Below are positions 7,709 to 16,654 of a stretch of DNA of 46,236 bases, in pieces (position 1 is the first letter of the stretch; the number at the start of each line of letters is the position of its first letter). This DNA is from an uncultured Pseudanabaenaceae cyanobacterium (GTDB lineage: Bacteria; Cyanobacteriota; Cyanobacteriia; PCC-9006; JAAUQQ01), in assembly GCA_938017515.1 (NCBI GenBank), contig CALIJJ010000041.1, positions 1 through 46,236 of the forward strand. Direction: 5' to 3'. The notes below the pieces were generated by a model. It searched no databases. It was not told where the DNA came from and saw only the letters and a list, made by a program, of their open reading frames with translations. The position numbers and the translations under genes are program-made.

Positions 7709-9724
7709 ATGTCTTCTTCCTCCCAACAACTTCTTCTGCGCGTTGCCAAGAAGTATCCCCTGCGGATTGGCCTGAGCATTTTGTTTGGCTTCTCCGGCGC
7801 CGTGTTCAACGGCATTGGTACGACACTGATTGTGCCGGTGTTGTTGTCGCTGATTGGTCAGGAAGCGGCTCTGGATGGGGGGCCTGCCCTGCTGCGTAAC
7901 CTATTGGGCTTGTTTGATGGTGTGCCAGAGCAACAGCGATTAGTGGCCATGACGGCTGCGATCATTCTGCTGATCTTTCTCAAGAGTGCGACGAACTACG
8001 CCACAACGCTGGTTGCGACGACCCTGGCTCGCCGAGTCACGTCTGACTTTCAGGAGCAGGGTCTGAAGCTGATCATGGAAGTGGATGTCGAGTATTTCTC
8101 GAAGATGCGCGTGGGAGATTTGATGAATCGCCTGGGCGGTGAAATGAATCGAGCCACCCTGGCCATTACGGGGGTGGTGCAACTGTTCACGGCAGCGGCG
8201 ACGGTGTTGGTGTTCCTGGTGGCGCTAATTTCGCTCTCCCCTCAAATTAGTATTGCGACGACGTTGATTTTTCCGCTGTCCCTGCTGATCAACCGAGGAT
8301 TGCTGAAAAATTCGAAGCGCTTTGGCAAGAGCCTCTCCCTGGTGAACAACCGCTATTCGAGCGGTTTAGTTGAGCTGATTGGCGGCATGCGGTTGGTGCG
8401 AGCCACGGGCAATGAAGGCCGAGAGTTCGAACGCTTTGTCAATCTGATTAAAGAGCGCGAGCGTATCGACTTCTTCTCGAAGGCCAATACCGGCGTGATT
8501 GGGCCGTTGGCGGAGTTCATCAACATTTCGGCACTGTTTGCGATTGTGTTTATCAGCCGCATGGTGTTTGCCAATAACCTGACAGAGTTGGCGACGGTAC
8601 TGCCGCTTTACATGGTGCTGATTTTCCGGATGTTGCCCTACTTGGGTCAGGTGAACGCAGCGCGGGATAATCTGGCACTGTCCGCTTCGCCCGTCGATGT
8701 GGTGAATGACATGCTGCGCCGCGATAACAAAACGTTTATGGGGAATGGTGAGAAGCTGTATAGCGGTCTAAAGCAAGAGATTCACTTTAAAAATCTGACC
8801 TTTGCCTATCCCACGAGCCAGGATTTGATTTTGCGCGGTATTGACCTGACTCTGCCAAAGGGAACGACGCTGGCGCTGGTTGGTTCCTCCGGTGCGGGTA
8901 AGTCTACCCTGGCGGACCTATTGCCCCGTTTTTATGATCCCAATGGCGGTCAGATCTTGCTGGATGGCGAGGATCTACAAGCCTACAATATCCAGTCTGT
9001 TCGTCGAGCCATGGGTATTGTCAGTCAAGAAACGTTCTTGTTTAACAATACGATTCGCTACAACATCACCTATGGGCGGCCTGAGGCTACGGAGGCTGAA
9101 ATCCGTTCTGCACTGGAACGGGCCAATGCCTGGGAGTTTATTGCCAAGATGCCTGAGGGATTGGAGACGAAGATTGGCGATCGCGGTGTGATGCTTTCCG
9201 GGGGCCAGCGCCAGCGCCTTTCCATCGCCCGTGCCCTACTCCAGGACCCCGACATTCTCATCCTGGATGAAGCCACCAGTGCCCTGGATACGATGTCTGA
9301 ACGATTAGTCCAGAGCGCCCTCGACGAACTCAGCCGTGAGCGCACCACCCTCGTGATTGCCCACCGTCTTTCCACCATTCGCAATGCCCATCAAATTGCG
9401 GTGCTGGATAAGGGAAAAGTCGTTGAGCTGGGTACCCATGACCAGCTCTTGCGTCAGGATGGCCTGTATAGCCAACTTTGTGCGATGCAGTTTGCCCAGA
9501 GCCACGCAGAGGATAAGCAGAAACGCATTGCGGAGGCCGTCAATGTCAGTCAGATGTCCTATGCCGCTCGCTCTACGCTGAACTCAATGATTGGTTCCTT
9601 GGGATTGCTGGCCGAGGATCTGGTGGAGACCGATGAAGAACGCAGTGAACTCTCACGGGAGGCCTATGAATCTGCGATTTCTGTGCTCAAGCAGCTCGAA
9701 TCTCTAGAAGGCCACACGTCCTGA
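7709..9724 (+). CDS. ABC exporter (MsbA/lipid or glycan exporter type) with DHp-like C-terminal tail
   Basis: The 671-residue half-transporter has a six-helix exporter membrane domain (about 15-330) and an ATPase domain: Walker A GSSGAGKST (392-400), signature LSGGQ (496-500), Walker B with ILILDE (516-521) and H552. It should work as a homodimer that exports a lipid, lipid-linked glycan or similar substrate. The glycosyltransferase gene upstream fits glycan export. The usual family length is about 580-600 residues; here 70 more follow. Residues 618-668 read like the helical hairpin of a histidine-kinase dimerisation domain (TLNSMIG, then an amphipathic helix with EERSEL and SAISVLKQLESL) but carry Tyr or Ala where the phospho-histidine would be. 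The start is ATG at 7709. Confidence 0.85.
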   Translation: MSSSSQQLLLRVAKKYPLRIGLSILFGFSGAVFNGIGTTLIVPVLLSLIGQEAALDGGPALLRNLLGLFDGVPEQQRLVAMTAAIILLIFLKSATNYATTLVATTLARRVTSDFQEQGLKLIMEVDVEYFSKMRVGDLMNRLGGEMNRATLAITGVVQLFTAAATVLVFLVALISLSPQISIATTLIFPLSLLINRGLLKNSKRFGKSLSLVNNRYSSGLVELIGGMRLVRATGNEGREFERFVNLIKERERIDFFSKANTGVIGPLAEFINISALFAIVFISRMVFANNLTELATVLPLYMVLIFRMLPYLGQVNAARDNLALSASPVDVVNDMLRRDNKTFMGNGEKLYSGLKQEIHFKNLTFAYPTSQDLILRGIDLTLPKGTTLALVGSSGAGKSTLADLLPRFYDPNGGQILLDGEDLQAYNIQSVRRAMGIVSQETFLFNNTIRYNITYGRPEATEAEIRSALERANAWEFIAKMPEGLETKIGDRGVMLSGGQRQRLSIARALLQDPDILILDEATSALDTMSERLVQSALDELSRERTTLVIAHRLSTIRNAHQIAVLDKGKVVELGTHDQLLRQDGLYSQLCAMQFAQSHAEDKQKRIAEAVNVSQMSYAARSTLNSMIGSLGLLAEDLVETDEERSELSREAYESAISVLKQLESLEGHTS

Positions 9725-9728
9725 AGCA

Positions 9729-9756
9729 TTGACGTTCTTGTCAGAAAAAATAGGAT
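9729..9756 (+). promoter_or_regulatory. sigma70-type promoter inside the spacer
   Basis: TTGACG (9729-9734) and TAGGAT (9751-9756) are separated by 16 bp. They start five bases after the exporter stop codon. The next element downstream is a terminator, not a gene. Confidence 0.4.
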
Positions 9757-9762
9757 ATGAAC

Positions 9763-9887
9763 GGTAAATCTACTCCTAATATCTGCAAGCTTTGATAAAA
9801 GAATCAGAATGCCTAGAAAAGTCATTCTATTTGCGTATTATTTCTGAGGCAAAAGGCGATCGCTGTTGACAAGGCGATCGCTTTTTT
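9763..9887 (+). ncRNA. candidate small RNA, about 125 nt
   Basis: A transcript from the promoter-like pair at 9729-9756 would start near 9763 and end in the T-run at 9882-9887. The interval has no useful reading frame. It contains a short hairpin, AGAATG (9806-9811) pairing with CATTCT (9823-9828), then the HIP1 terminator hairpin. It could equally be the 3' untranslated region of the exporter gene, from which small RNAs can also be processed. There is no homology evidence. Confidence 0.35.
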
Positions 9888-9890
9888 CTT
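9851..9890 (+). terminator. intrinsic terminator built from two HIP1 octamers
   Basis: GCGATCGC at 9856-9863 and again at 9874-9881 pair to form an 8-bp GC-rich stem with a 10-nt loop, followed directly by six T (9882-9887). An A-run precedes it, so it may work in both directions. It terminates the exporter gene or the candidate small RNA. Confidence 0.75.
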
Positions 9891-10170
9891 GTTTCCTTAA
9901 CCTCAAAATAACAATCCACCATCATTTAGTCGGTTTGAAACGCTAGACAACAAATCCCTATAAGTCCTGATTTACAAGCCTTGTGCGGATTTCCTCGAGA
10001 CTGTGGAAGAGTCTGTCTAGCGTGGGCACAATACAAGTATCTAGATCTAATCTCCGTTTGTAGCAAGCTCAAAATCGAGCGATTTAGCAAGCCCTGCTAC
10101 TTGACTCCTGATTTGCTGACACGGCTTTGTAGGCCCACCCGTCCACACTTTAAACAACAGGCAGGTTCTG

Positions 10171-11391
10171 ATGCCAATTGTTGCAGGCAATTACGAAATA
10201 CCCAATGCACTCACTCCCGAGCAACTCGTTCAGCAATTGCAAGAGGTCCTGCGCTCGCCTTCCAGTGGCGTCGTTGCGCTGCACAGCGCAACGGGTGAGT
10301 CCCTCGGTAGCCTCCGATTTCAAATCGGTCGGTTGCTGTGGGCAACGGGAGGTCAACACCGTTGGCGACGTTGGCAGCGCTTGACCAAGCAACTGTGCCC
10401 AAGCCTTGAGACGTTTCAGATGAGTGGTTTTACGCCTTCTCTGACGGCAAATTGGGAATATGAAGCACTGACAACTTCGGTGAAGCAGCAGCAATTGAAC
10501 GTTGAGGTTGCGACTAAACTCCTCGAACAAAGTATGGTCGAAGCACTATTCGACATGCTGCATAGCTCCAATCAGATCGCTAAGATTTCCATTAGTTTGG
10601 ATGAAAATCCATCTGTGGCGGGCAGCGATACCCTCGGGGTTCAGAACGGTCTTGCTTTACTCAATGCGACGCAGCAAGCCTGGACCACTTGGTCTGCGGC
10701 TGGGCTTGCCCCCCATTCCCCTGACTTGGCTCCAGTGGTGCGTAATGCGGCGGCGCTTCAGCAGCGCACCTCTCCCCAAACATTCCAGACTCTTTCTTCT
10801 CTGTTGAGTGGTCAGTCCACCCTCCGAGAGCTAGCGGTTTTCATGAAGCAAGATCTTACGATGCTGGCTAAAACGCTGGTGGCGTACACCCAGTGGGATC
10901 TCATTGGCCTCAATGTCATTGATGACTTGCCCGCACCCGGAGGTAGTGCAACGCCTCAATCTTCCGGGGGAAGTGGTGATGACAATGCACCTTTCATTCT
11001 CTGCGTGGATGACAATCCCAAGGTTTGCGAGATGCTGGGCAAAATCCTGATGACTGCGGGCTATCGTTATGCCAGTGTTCAGGACTCCCTACAGGCATTG
11101 CCGGTCCTCTTGGAAAAGAAACCTGACCTTATTTTCCTGGATTTGGTCATGCCGGTGGCCAGCGGTTATGAGGTCTGTTCGCAGATCCGTCGCATCTCGG
11201 CGTTTCAGGATACGCCGGTTGTCATCCTGACGGGCAACGACGGCATTATTGACCGCATTCGCGCCAAGGCATCGGGGTCAACTGACTTTATTTCTAAACC
11301 CCTTGAGGTGCAAAAGGTTTTGTCTACCATTCGTCTATACCTGCCGGATCGCGTGCCGGCAGCAGCCATGGCCACGATGGCCAATGCCTAG
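10171..11391 (+). CDS. pixG: PatA/PixG-type response regulator (PATAN domain + receiver)
   Basis: The 406-residue protein has an N-terminal PATAN-like region (about 10-250: VVALHSATGESLGSLRF, GRLLWATGG, TLRELAVFMKQDL) and a C-terminal CheY-like receiver (274-392). The receiver has acidic residues D280/D281, phospho-acceptor D324 in IFLDLVMP, T354 and K376 in SKP. The order is the reverse of typical regulators, which place the receiver first, and matches cyanobacterial PatA/PixG proteins. These regulate type IV pilus-dependent movement or cell patterning. It is the first gene of a G-H-I-J-L order that matches the Synechocystis tax1/pix locus. A Gly/Ser-rich linker (257-270) joins the two parts. 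The start is ATG at 10171. Confidence 0.88.
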   Translation: MPIVAGNYEIPNALTPEQLVQQLQEVLRSPSSGVVALHSATGESLGSLRFQIGRLLWATGGQHRWRRWQRLTKQLCPSLETFQMSGFTPSLTANWEYEALTTSVKQQQLNVEVATKLLEQSMVEALFDMLHSSNQIAKISISLDENPSVAGSDTLGVQNGLALLNATQQAWTTWSAAGLAPHSPDLAPVVRNAAALQQRTSPQTFQTLSSLLSGQSTLRELAVFMKQDLTMLAKTLVAYTQWDLIGLNVIDDLPAPGGSATPQSSGGSGDDNAPFILCVDDNPKVCEMLGKILMTAGYRYASVQDSLQALPVLLEKKPDLIFLDLVMPVASGYEVCSQIRRISAFQDTPVVILTGNDGIIDRIRAKASGSTDFISKPLEVQKVLSTIRLYLPDRVPAAAMATMANA

Positions 11392-11502
11392 CAACCTCGC
11401 TGACTGTGAATCTTTGATTTTTAATTCCTGATTTTGACCTGGCCTACGGGCCCACCCTATCCATTGGCTCCTGCCAACTCATTTCTAGAGAACGCTGACC
11501 CC

Positions 11503-11868
11503 ATGAACACTGCATTACTGGTTGAAGATAGTATCACTGAAGTTGAAATTATTACCCGTTATCTCACGCAATTGGGGCTTAACGTGGTTCGTGCCGGAAG
11601 CTGTGAAGAAGCGAAGGAGCAGCTCAGCCAAGGTACGCCGGATTTGATCATCTTGGACGTTATCCTGCCGGGTCAAAGTGGTTTTGAACTCTGTCGCGAA
11701 CTCAAGAGTGATCCCGACACGGGCAGTATCCCTGTCGTTCTTTGCTCGACCAAAAATACTGAAGCTGACAAGCTTTGGGGGGACATGCTTGGGGCGGATG
11801 CTTACTGCCCCAAGCCGGTTGATCAGCAAGAGTTTGAGCAAATTGTTCGTCAACTGGTGAAGGTTTAA
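11503..11868 (+). CDS. pixH: CheY-like single-domain response regulator (PixH/PilH type)
   Basis: The 121-residue receiver has acidic pocket E8/D9, phospho-acceptor D52 in LIILDVILP, a Ser/Thr switch in LCSTKN, and the conserved lysine in CPKPVD. No output domain is attached, so it acts through protein contacts, as PilH/PixH do in pilus-based taxis. ATG at 11503 starts exactly at the first beta strand (MNTALLVEDS); the open frame upstream to 11434 encodes nothing receiver-like. The spacer after pixG is 111 bp, while pixI follows after only 4 bp, so H and I are probably translated together. The partner kinase is expected to be PixL. Confidence 0.9.
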   Translation: MNTALLVEDSITEVEIITRYLTQLGLNVVRAGSCEEAKEQLSQGTPDLIILDVILPGQSGFELCRELKSDPDTGSIPVVLCSTKNTEADKLWGDMLGADAYCPKPVDQQEFEQIVRQLVKV

Positions 11869-11872
11869 GGTC

Positions 11873-12517
11873 ATGATGCGATCGCCCGATGCTCCAGCGG
11901 AAGCCCCAGCGAACTCCAGCGCGGCTTCCCCTTCCAGCGGTTTGGGCCTGGCGCAGTCTCTCTCCGTAACGGACTGGCTGAACCAGGGCTCGCAGGCGGT
12001 TCAATCCGCCATTTCCGCGATTGATTCATCTGAGGCTGCCACAGATGAACAACGCTTTCTACGATTTGTGATGGCGGGCTCTGAAACCGCTCTGCTTCCC
12101 CTAGAAAGCATCCATGAGGTTTCCCAGATTCCCAGTCGCGGTATTTTACCGGTGCCTGAAATGCCCGACGCCGTTTTGGGAATTGCCAACTGCCGAGGGG
12201 CGATTCTCTGGATGGTTGACCTCGCAACATTTTTAGGGCTAAACATCCCCACTTCATCTACCGAAACCGCTAGCATCTTGCCCCAAAAGTCTTTGTCACT
12301 GCACACGATTACTGTTCATGCTGCAGGGCAGAGTATTGGGTTGGTGGTTCCTGCCGTGATGGATATCGAGGCCCACGATACCCAGAGCTTGCAGTCGCCC
12401 AATGCTGAGTTGTTCCCGGCCCATTTGGTGCCGTTTTTGGCGGGTTATCTCGATCGCACCTGTAGTCCGGTTCTGAGTGCTGAAGCCCTGATTGAAAATT
12501 TGCAGATGCAGCGTTAA
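11873..12517 (+). CDS. pixI: CheW-like coupling protein (PixI type)
   Basis: Of 214 residues, the first ~58 are Ala/Ser/Pro-rich and probably disordered. The CheW fold runs from [18 protein letters not shown] to the end: [19 protein letters not shown] and [20 protein letters not shown] are the classical strand and turn segments that contact receptor and kinase. It should bridge PixJ to PixL. The start ATG at 11873 has AAGG four bases upstream, inside the last codons and stop of pixH; ATG at 11876 is equally possible. The pixJ ATG lies 61 bp further on. Confidence 0.87.
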   Translation: MMRSPDAPAEAPANSSAASPSSGLGLAQSLSVTDWLNQGSQAVQSAISAIDSSEAATDEQRFLRFVMAGSETALLPLESIHEVSQIPSRGILPVPEMPDAVLGIANCRGAILWMVDLATFLGLNIPTSSTETASILPQKSLSLHTITVHAAGQSIGLVVPAVMDIEAHDTQSLQSPNAELFPAHLVPFLAGYLDRTCSPVLSAEALIENLQMQR

Positions 12518-12578
12518 CGCCTGTTTTTCCTGCTGTTGCTCCTCCCTTTCCCTTTTTGTTACCTGTCCTCCGTTACCT

Positions 12579-15500
12579 ATGAAACTCTTCCACCGCAACC
12601 GTTCTGAATCCTCTGATCCCGCTGGAAATGAGCCCAATTCTGACCCGCTCAGTGGGCAGGATGAGGTCTTCGTTTACGAAGATGATGCATCCGCATCAGG
12701 GCAACTAGCGAGTTCTATTGAGCCTCAAGTTGCTCCCCCTTCCTCCACGGCAGAACCGGTGGAAGTTCAACCCACAGCCCGCAACTACGTGGAGAGTTTA
12801 CGAGCGCATGGCGGCAGTCGTGCTGTCCCACAGGATCAACCCGTCCAATCTTCCCAGAGCAGCAGTCAAGGAGAGCCAGCCATGGCAAGTGGAAACTACA
12901 ACGGTAAATTCATCACGATTCCCTATTCCCTGCTCCCTTCCCGAGGAAATAGTAACAGTGACGCTGGCGCTTCTCAGGCCAGCCAATCTCGCTCTGCTTC
13001 GCAGGAGGCCAATTCAGCGGGTAAGAATCCTCCCATCGATGAAGCTGTAATTACTGCGGTGGAGCAGCAGGTTCGCAACAATGTCATGGCAGCGACACAT
13101 CAGGAAATGAAGAATGAGCGGGAGCGGGTTCAAGCTGTCGCTTTGGAAATTCGCAATGCAACGAGCAGTCAGTCCGTCATGCAGGCTGCTGTTTCCAAGA
13201 CTCGGGAAGTGCTCCAGGCCGATCGCGTGATGATTCTGCGCTGTGCCGCAGATGACCAGGGTAAAGTCAAGGCTGAGTCCCTGGGAGGGGGCTGGACACC
13301 GGGTCAGGGAGAATCTTTACCCCTGAGTCTGATGGGCGGTGAAACTCGAAAGGATTATGAGTCGGGTCAGGTTTTTGCCTTTAATCGTAGTCAGCCCATT
13401 GACTTCACCCCCTATCAGCTTCAACTGCTAGAGCGTTTCCAGGTGAAGGCAAGTTTGACGCTGCCCATCGTCATGAATGACGATGTCTGGGGGCTCTTGG
13501 TTGTGCATCAGTGTGGTCAGTATCGTCAGTGGCGCGAAAGCGAAATTGACCTGGCTTACCATGTGGTGACGGAATTGCGCCTCAAGCTCCAAGCCACGGA
13601 GTTCCGAGCTGAAGTCAGCCAGTACCAAGAACAAGAAAACTTGGTCAACGGCATCGTGAACCGCATCCGCGAGACTCTGGATGTTGAGAAGGTCTTTAAG
13701 ACAACGACCCAGGAAATTCGCCGCTTTATGCAGTGCGATCGCGTGGTGGTCTATCGTTTCAATGATGACTGGACCGGCGAATTTATTGCCGAGTCGGTGG
13801 GCTCTCGCCTCCACTCGATTCTGGGTAAGGGGTTTAGCGCTGAGATGGGCAACTGTGATAGCCTCACCAGTCTGCGTCCGGATGGCACTCCCATGGATAG
13901 TCGGGATGTGCGCATTGCCCAGGTGAGCATTGAGAATGGTCGCGACTACAACCGCAGCGGTTTCTTCCTCGATGATGTTCTGGCCTATGACCTGCCTCGG
14001 GATTTCCTCGATGCCATGGAGGAGATTGGTGCCCGGGCTTACTTGATGAGCGGTATCTTCGTCGATAACAAGATTTGGGGCATGCTGGCGCTGTATCACA
14101 CCAGCCCCATGCCTTGGAAAGATAAAGACCGCCAAATCGTCGCACAAATTGCCACTCAGTGTGGTGTTGCGCTGAAACAATCTCGGTATGTGCAGCAACT
14201 GAAAGCGCAATCTGAGCAGATTCAGCAATCTTCTCTGCGCCAGAATGCTGTTGCAGAATTGATCGGACGGATTCGCCAGAATAGCGAAACAGCAGGTGTT
14301 TTCAAGAGCACAACGCAAGAAGTACGGCGCTTGCTGGATTGCGATCGCGTCGTGATGTATCGCTTCAACGAAGATTGGAGTGGTGAGTTTATCGCTGAGT
14401 CCGCAGCGAATAATCTTAAGTCGATCCTGGGCCAAGGTTTTAGTGCGGAAATGGGGAACTGCCATAGCCTCACAAGCCTGCGTCCCGGTGGTATGCCGAT
14501 GGATAGCCGTGATGTCAGAATTGCGGATGTCAGCATCAAAAATGGTCGTGACTACAACCGCAGCGGTTTCTTCCTGGATGATGTCCGTGCTTACAACCTA
14601 CCTGCTGACTTCCTCGCAGCGATGGAAGATATCGGCACCCGGGCTTACATGATGACCGCTGTTTTTGTCGGTGATAAGCTTTGGGGCATGCTGGCGGCTT
14701 ACCATGGCACGGTTCGTCCCTGGGGCGATGAGGATCGCCAACTGCTGGCCCAGATTGCAACCCAATGTGGTGTGGCACTGCAACAGGCTGAGTATGTGGC
14801 CCAGCTCCAGAATCAAACCAAGAAGCTAGCAGAGTCTGCGGAACGTGAGCGCTCTGTTGGCAATCTGATTAACCGCATTCGTGAAAACCAGAAAGCGGAG
14901 TCCGTTTTCCGGACGGCAACCCAGGAAGTTCGCCGTTTGCTGGATTGCGATCGCACCATTATCTATCGCTTCAACGAAGACTGGAGTGGCGAGGTCATGG
15001 CCGAGTCCGTCGGTGCGGGCTGGATGCCTCTGTTGCAGATGCAAGCGCAGGATAAGTCCCTCAAAGAGGAGCTGATGGCGTCTGACAACTGCGTTGTCAA
15101 ATACTACGGTGATAACAGCAACAGTGAAGGGGACTTGTTTAAGCAAGATACCTATCTGCGCGATACCAAAGGGGGTGAGTACACCAAGGGAAGCCGTTTC
15201 CGCCAGGTCGATGATGTTGCGGCGATGAATTTTGCCCCCTGCTACCAACAGACCCTGGAAAAGTTTGAGTGCAAGGCCTATATCAACGTTCCTATTTTCC
15301 AAGGCTCTAAGCTCTGGGGCTTGATGGCGGCCTACCAAAACGATGGTCCGCGTGAGTGGGAAGAGGCAGACGTTAACCTACTGATGCAAATTGCACCTCA
15401 GATGGGCTTGACACTGCAACAGGTGGAGTACCTGGAGAAGCTAGAAGCCCAGTCCGCAGAACTGCGTGCTTCTGCTGAGCGGGAGAAAGCTGCCAACAGC

Positions 15501-16487
15501 GAAATGCAGATGAAGGTGGTTAACCTGCTGCGAGCGGTTCGTCCCGCTTTGGATGGTGACCTGACGGTGCGTGCCCCCATTACTGAAGATGCGGTGGGTA
15601 CGGTGGCTGACTCCTACAACAATACGATTCAGTCCCTGCGCCAGATTGTGACCCAGGTGAAGCAAACGGCCACCAAGGTCAGCAGCACATCTGAGACCAG
15701 CAGCCTTGCGATCGCCCAACTCTCTGAGCAATCCCACACTGAAACTCAAGCGGTGCAACAGGCCCTGGCTGAAATCCAGAGCATGCGCAACGCCACCGAT
15801 GCTGTGGCAACCAACGCCAACAAAGTAGAAGCGGCTGTTCAGCAAGCCAACCAGGTGGTCAAGCAGGGTGATTCTGCGATGGACCGCACCGTGGACGGCA
15901 TCATGGCGATTCGTTCCACGGTGTCCGAGACCAGCAAGAAGATTAAGCGTCTGAGCGAGTCTTCCCAGAAGATTTCTCGTGTCGTCAGCTTGATTGGTGA
16001 CTTCACCACCCAGACTCAGTTGCTCGCGCTGAACGCAGCCATTGAGGCAACGCGGGCCGGTGAGTACGGACGCGGTTTCGCAGTGGTTGCGGATGAGGTT
16101 CGTTCCCTGGCCCGTCAGTCCGCAGAGGCCACCACTGAAATCGAGAAGCTGGTCCAAGAAATTCAGGCAGAGACCAGCGCAGTGACCCAGGCCATGGACA
16201 CTGGCATTGATCAGGTTGTCAGCGGTACCAATCTGGTGAACGAGACCCGCGAAAGCCTGACGGAAATTGTGTCGGCAACGGCCAAGATCAGTGACTTCGT
16301 TCAGGGCATTACGGACTCTGCCACAACCCAAACCGAGCAGTTCCAATCCGTTGAAGCCACGATGAACGGTGTGACAGAGCTGGCCACGAAGTCTTCGGAG
16401 GATTCCCTGGAAATCTCTGAGTCCTTTAAGGAACTGTTGGCGACTGCCAAGAGCCTTCAGTCCACCGTCGGCAAGTTCAAGGTCTAG
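12579..16487 (+). CDS. pixJ: PixJ-like methyl-accepting protein with four GAF domains, no membrane segment
   Basis: The protein has 1302 residues from ATG 12579; the frame opens at 12492 inside pixI but those residues are not protein-like. Layout: Ser/Gln-rich N-terminus (1-160), GAF1 (190-340), GAF2 (355-540), GAF3 (555-745), GAF4 (760-955), HAMP-like helix pair (975-1030) and MCP signalling domain (1035-1302) with hairpin tip [20 protein letters not shown]4 is of cyanobacteriochrome type: it has [13 protein letters not shown]888 followed by Tyr at the bilin-attachment position, and [11 protein letters not shown]. It probably binds a bilin and senses light. GAF1-3 lack that cysteine. Synechocystis PixJ has transmembrane helices; none is seen here, so this receptor should be soluble or held by partners. 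Confidence 0.88.
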   Translation: MKLFHRNRSESSDPAGNEPNSDPLSGQDEVFVYEDDASASGQLASSIEPQVAPPSSTAEPVEVQPTARNYVESLRAHGGSRAVPQDQPVQSSQSSSQGEPAMASGNYNGKFITIPYSLLPSRGNSNSDAGASQASQSRSASQEANSAGKNPPIDEAVITAVEQQVRNNVMAATHQEMKNERERVQAVALEIRNATSSQSVMQAAVSKTREVLQADRVMILRCAADDQGKVKAESLGGGWTPGQGESLPLSLMGGETRKDYESGQVFAFNRSQPIDFTPYQLQLLERFQVKASLTLPIVMNDDVWGLLVVHQCGQYRQWRESEIDLAYHVVTELRLKLQATEFRAEVSQYQEQENLVNGIVNRIRETLDVEKVFKTTTQEIRRFMQCDRVVVYRFNDDWTGEFIAESVGSRLHSILGKGFSAEMGNCDSLTSLRPDGTPMDSRDVRIAQVSIENGRDYNRSGFFLDDVLAYDLPRDFLDAMEEIGARAYLMSGIFVDNKIWGMLALYHTSPMPWKDKDRQIVAQIATQCGVALKQSRYVQQLKAQSEQIQQSSLRQNAVAELIGRIRQNSETAGVFKSTTQEVRRLLDCDRVVMYRFNEDWSGEFIAESAANNLKSILGQGFSAEMGNCHSLTSLRPGGMPMDSRDVRIADVSIKNGRDYNRSGFFLDDVRAYNLPADFLAAMEDIGTRAYMMTAVFVGDKLWGMLAAYHGTVRPWGDEDRQLLAQIATQCGVALQQAEYVAQLQNQTKKLAESAERERSVGNLINRIRENQKAESVFRTATQEVRRLLDCDRTIIYRFNEDWSGEVMAESVGAGWMPLLQMQAQDKSLKEELMASDNCVVKYYGDNSNSEGDLFKQDTYLRDTKGGEYTKGSRFRQVDDVAAMNFAPCYQQTLEKFECKAYINVPIFQGSKLWGLMAAYQNDGPREWEEADVNLLMQIAPQMGLTLQQVEYLEKLEAQSAELRASAEREKAANSEMQMKVVNLLRAVRPALDGDLTVRAPITEDAVGTVADSYNNTIQSLRQIVTQVKQTATKVSSTSETSSLAIAQLSEQSHTETQAVQQALAEIQSMRNATDAVATNANKVEAAVQQANQVVKQGDSAMDRTVDGIMAIRSTVSETSKKIKRLSESSQKISRVVSLIGDFTTQTQLLALNAAIEATRAGEYGRGFAVVADEVRSLARQSAEATTEIEKLVQEIQAETSAVTQAMDTGIDQVVSGTNLVNETRESLTEIVSATAKISDFVQGITDSATTQTEQFQSVEATMNGVTELATKSSEDSLEISESFKELLATAKSLQSTVGKFKV

Positions 16488-16495
16488 ACCAATCA

Positions 16496-16518
16496 GGGGT
16501 TTGCCCAGGGCAGACCCC
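16496..16518 (+). other. first of two intercistronic hairpins between pixJ and pixL
   Basis: GGGGTTTGC (16496-16504) pairs with GCAGACCCC (16510-16518) with one G-U pair and a 5-nt loop. It begins eight bases after the pixJ stop. There is no T-run, so it is more likely an RNA-stability or attenuation element than a full terminator. Confidence 0.5.
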
Positions 16519-16519
16519 T

Positions 16520-16555
16520 TGCGATAGGCACATCGCCCGCGATGTTCCTATCGCA
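16520..16555 (+). other. second, longer intercistronic hairpin between pixJ and pixL
   Basis: TGCGATAGG (16520-16528) pairs with CCTATCGCA (16547-16555), then a single mismatch, then ACATCGC (16530-16536) pairs with GCGATGT (16539-16545). This gives 16 paired bases around a 2-nt centre. No T-run follows. Confidence 0.6.
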
Positions 16556-16602
16556 TCCAGTCACCACCGATTCGGGAACGTCTCTCAAGCATTTTTGTTG
16601 AT

Positions 16603-16622
16603 GGGGCGATCGCGATCGCCCC
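16603..16622. repeat. 20-bp perfect palindrome of overlapping HIP1 octamers before pixL
   Basis: GGGGCGATCGCGATCGCCCC is fully palindromic and contains two overlapping GCGATCGC octamers. It lies 33 bp before the chosen pixL ATG and would form a very stable hairpin in the leader. Confidence 0.75.
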
Positions 16623-16654
16623 GACCCCCCGCATCCTTCTTCCTCCCCGCAGCT

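Larger units (their letters stand above)
9725..10170. other. 446-bp spacer between ABC exporter and pix operon
   Basis: No protein-coding gene is seen. The left part holds a promoter-like pair (9729-9756), a small hairpin (9806-9828) and an intrinsic terminator (9851-9890). The right part (9891-10170) must hold the pix operon promoter; TTGACT at 10101 is a possible -35 but no convincing -10 follows at the right distance. Confidence 0.6.

Noticed and set aside
12492..12578. Upstream extension of pixJ beginning inside pixI
   Set aside because: It overlaps the pixI coding end, is Cys/Phe/Leu-rich and has no ribosome site; ATG 12579 is the natural start.
13428..14465. 345-codon open frame on the minus strand inside pixJ
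   Set aside because: It is antisense to the duplicated GAF domains, has no domain of its own, and repeats its own pattern because the sense strand is duplicated.
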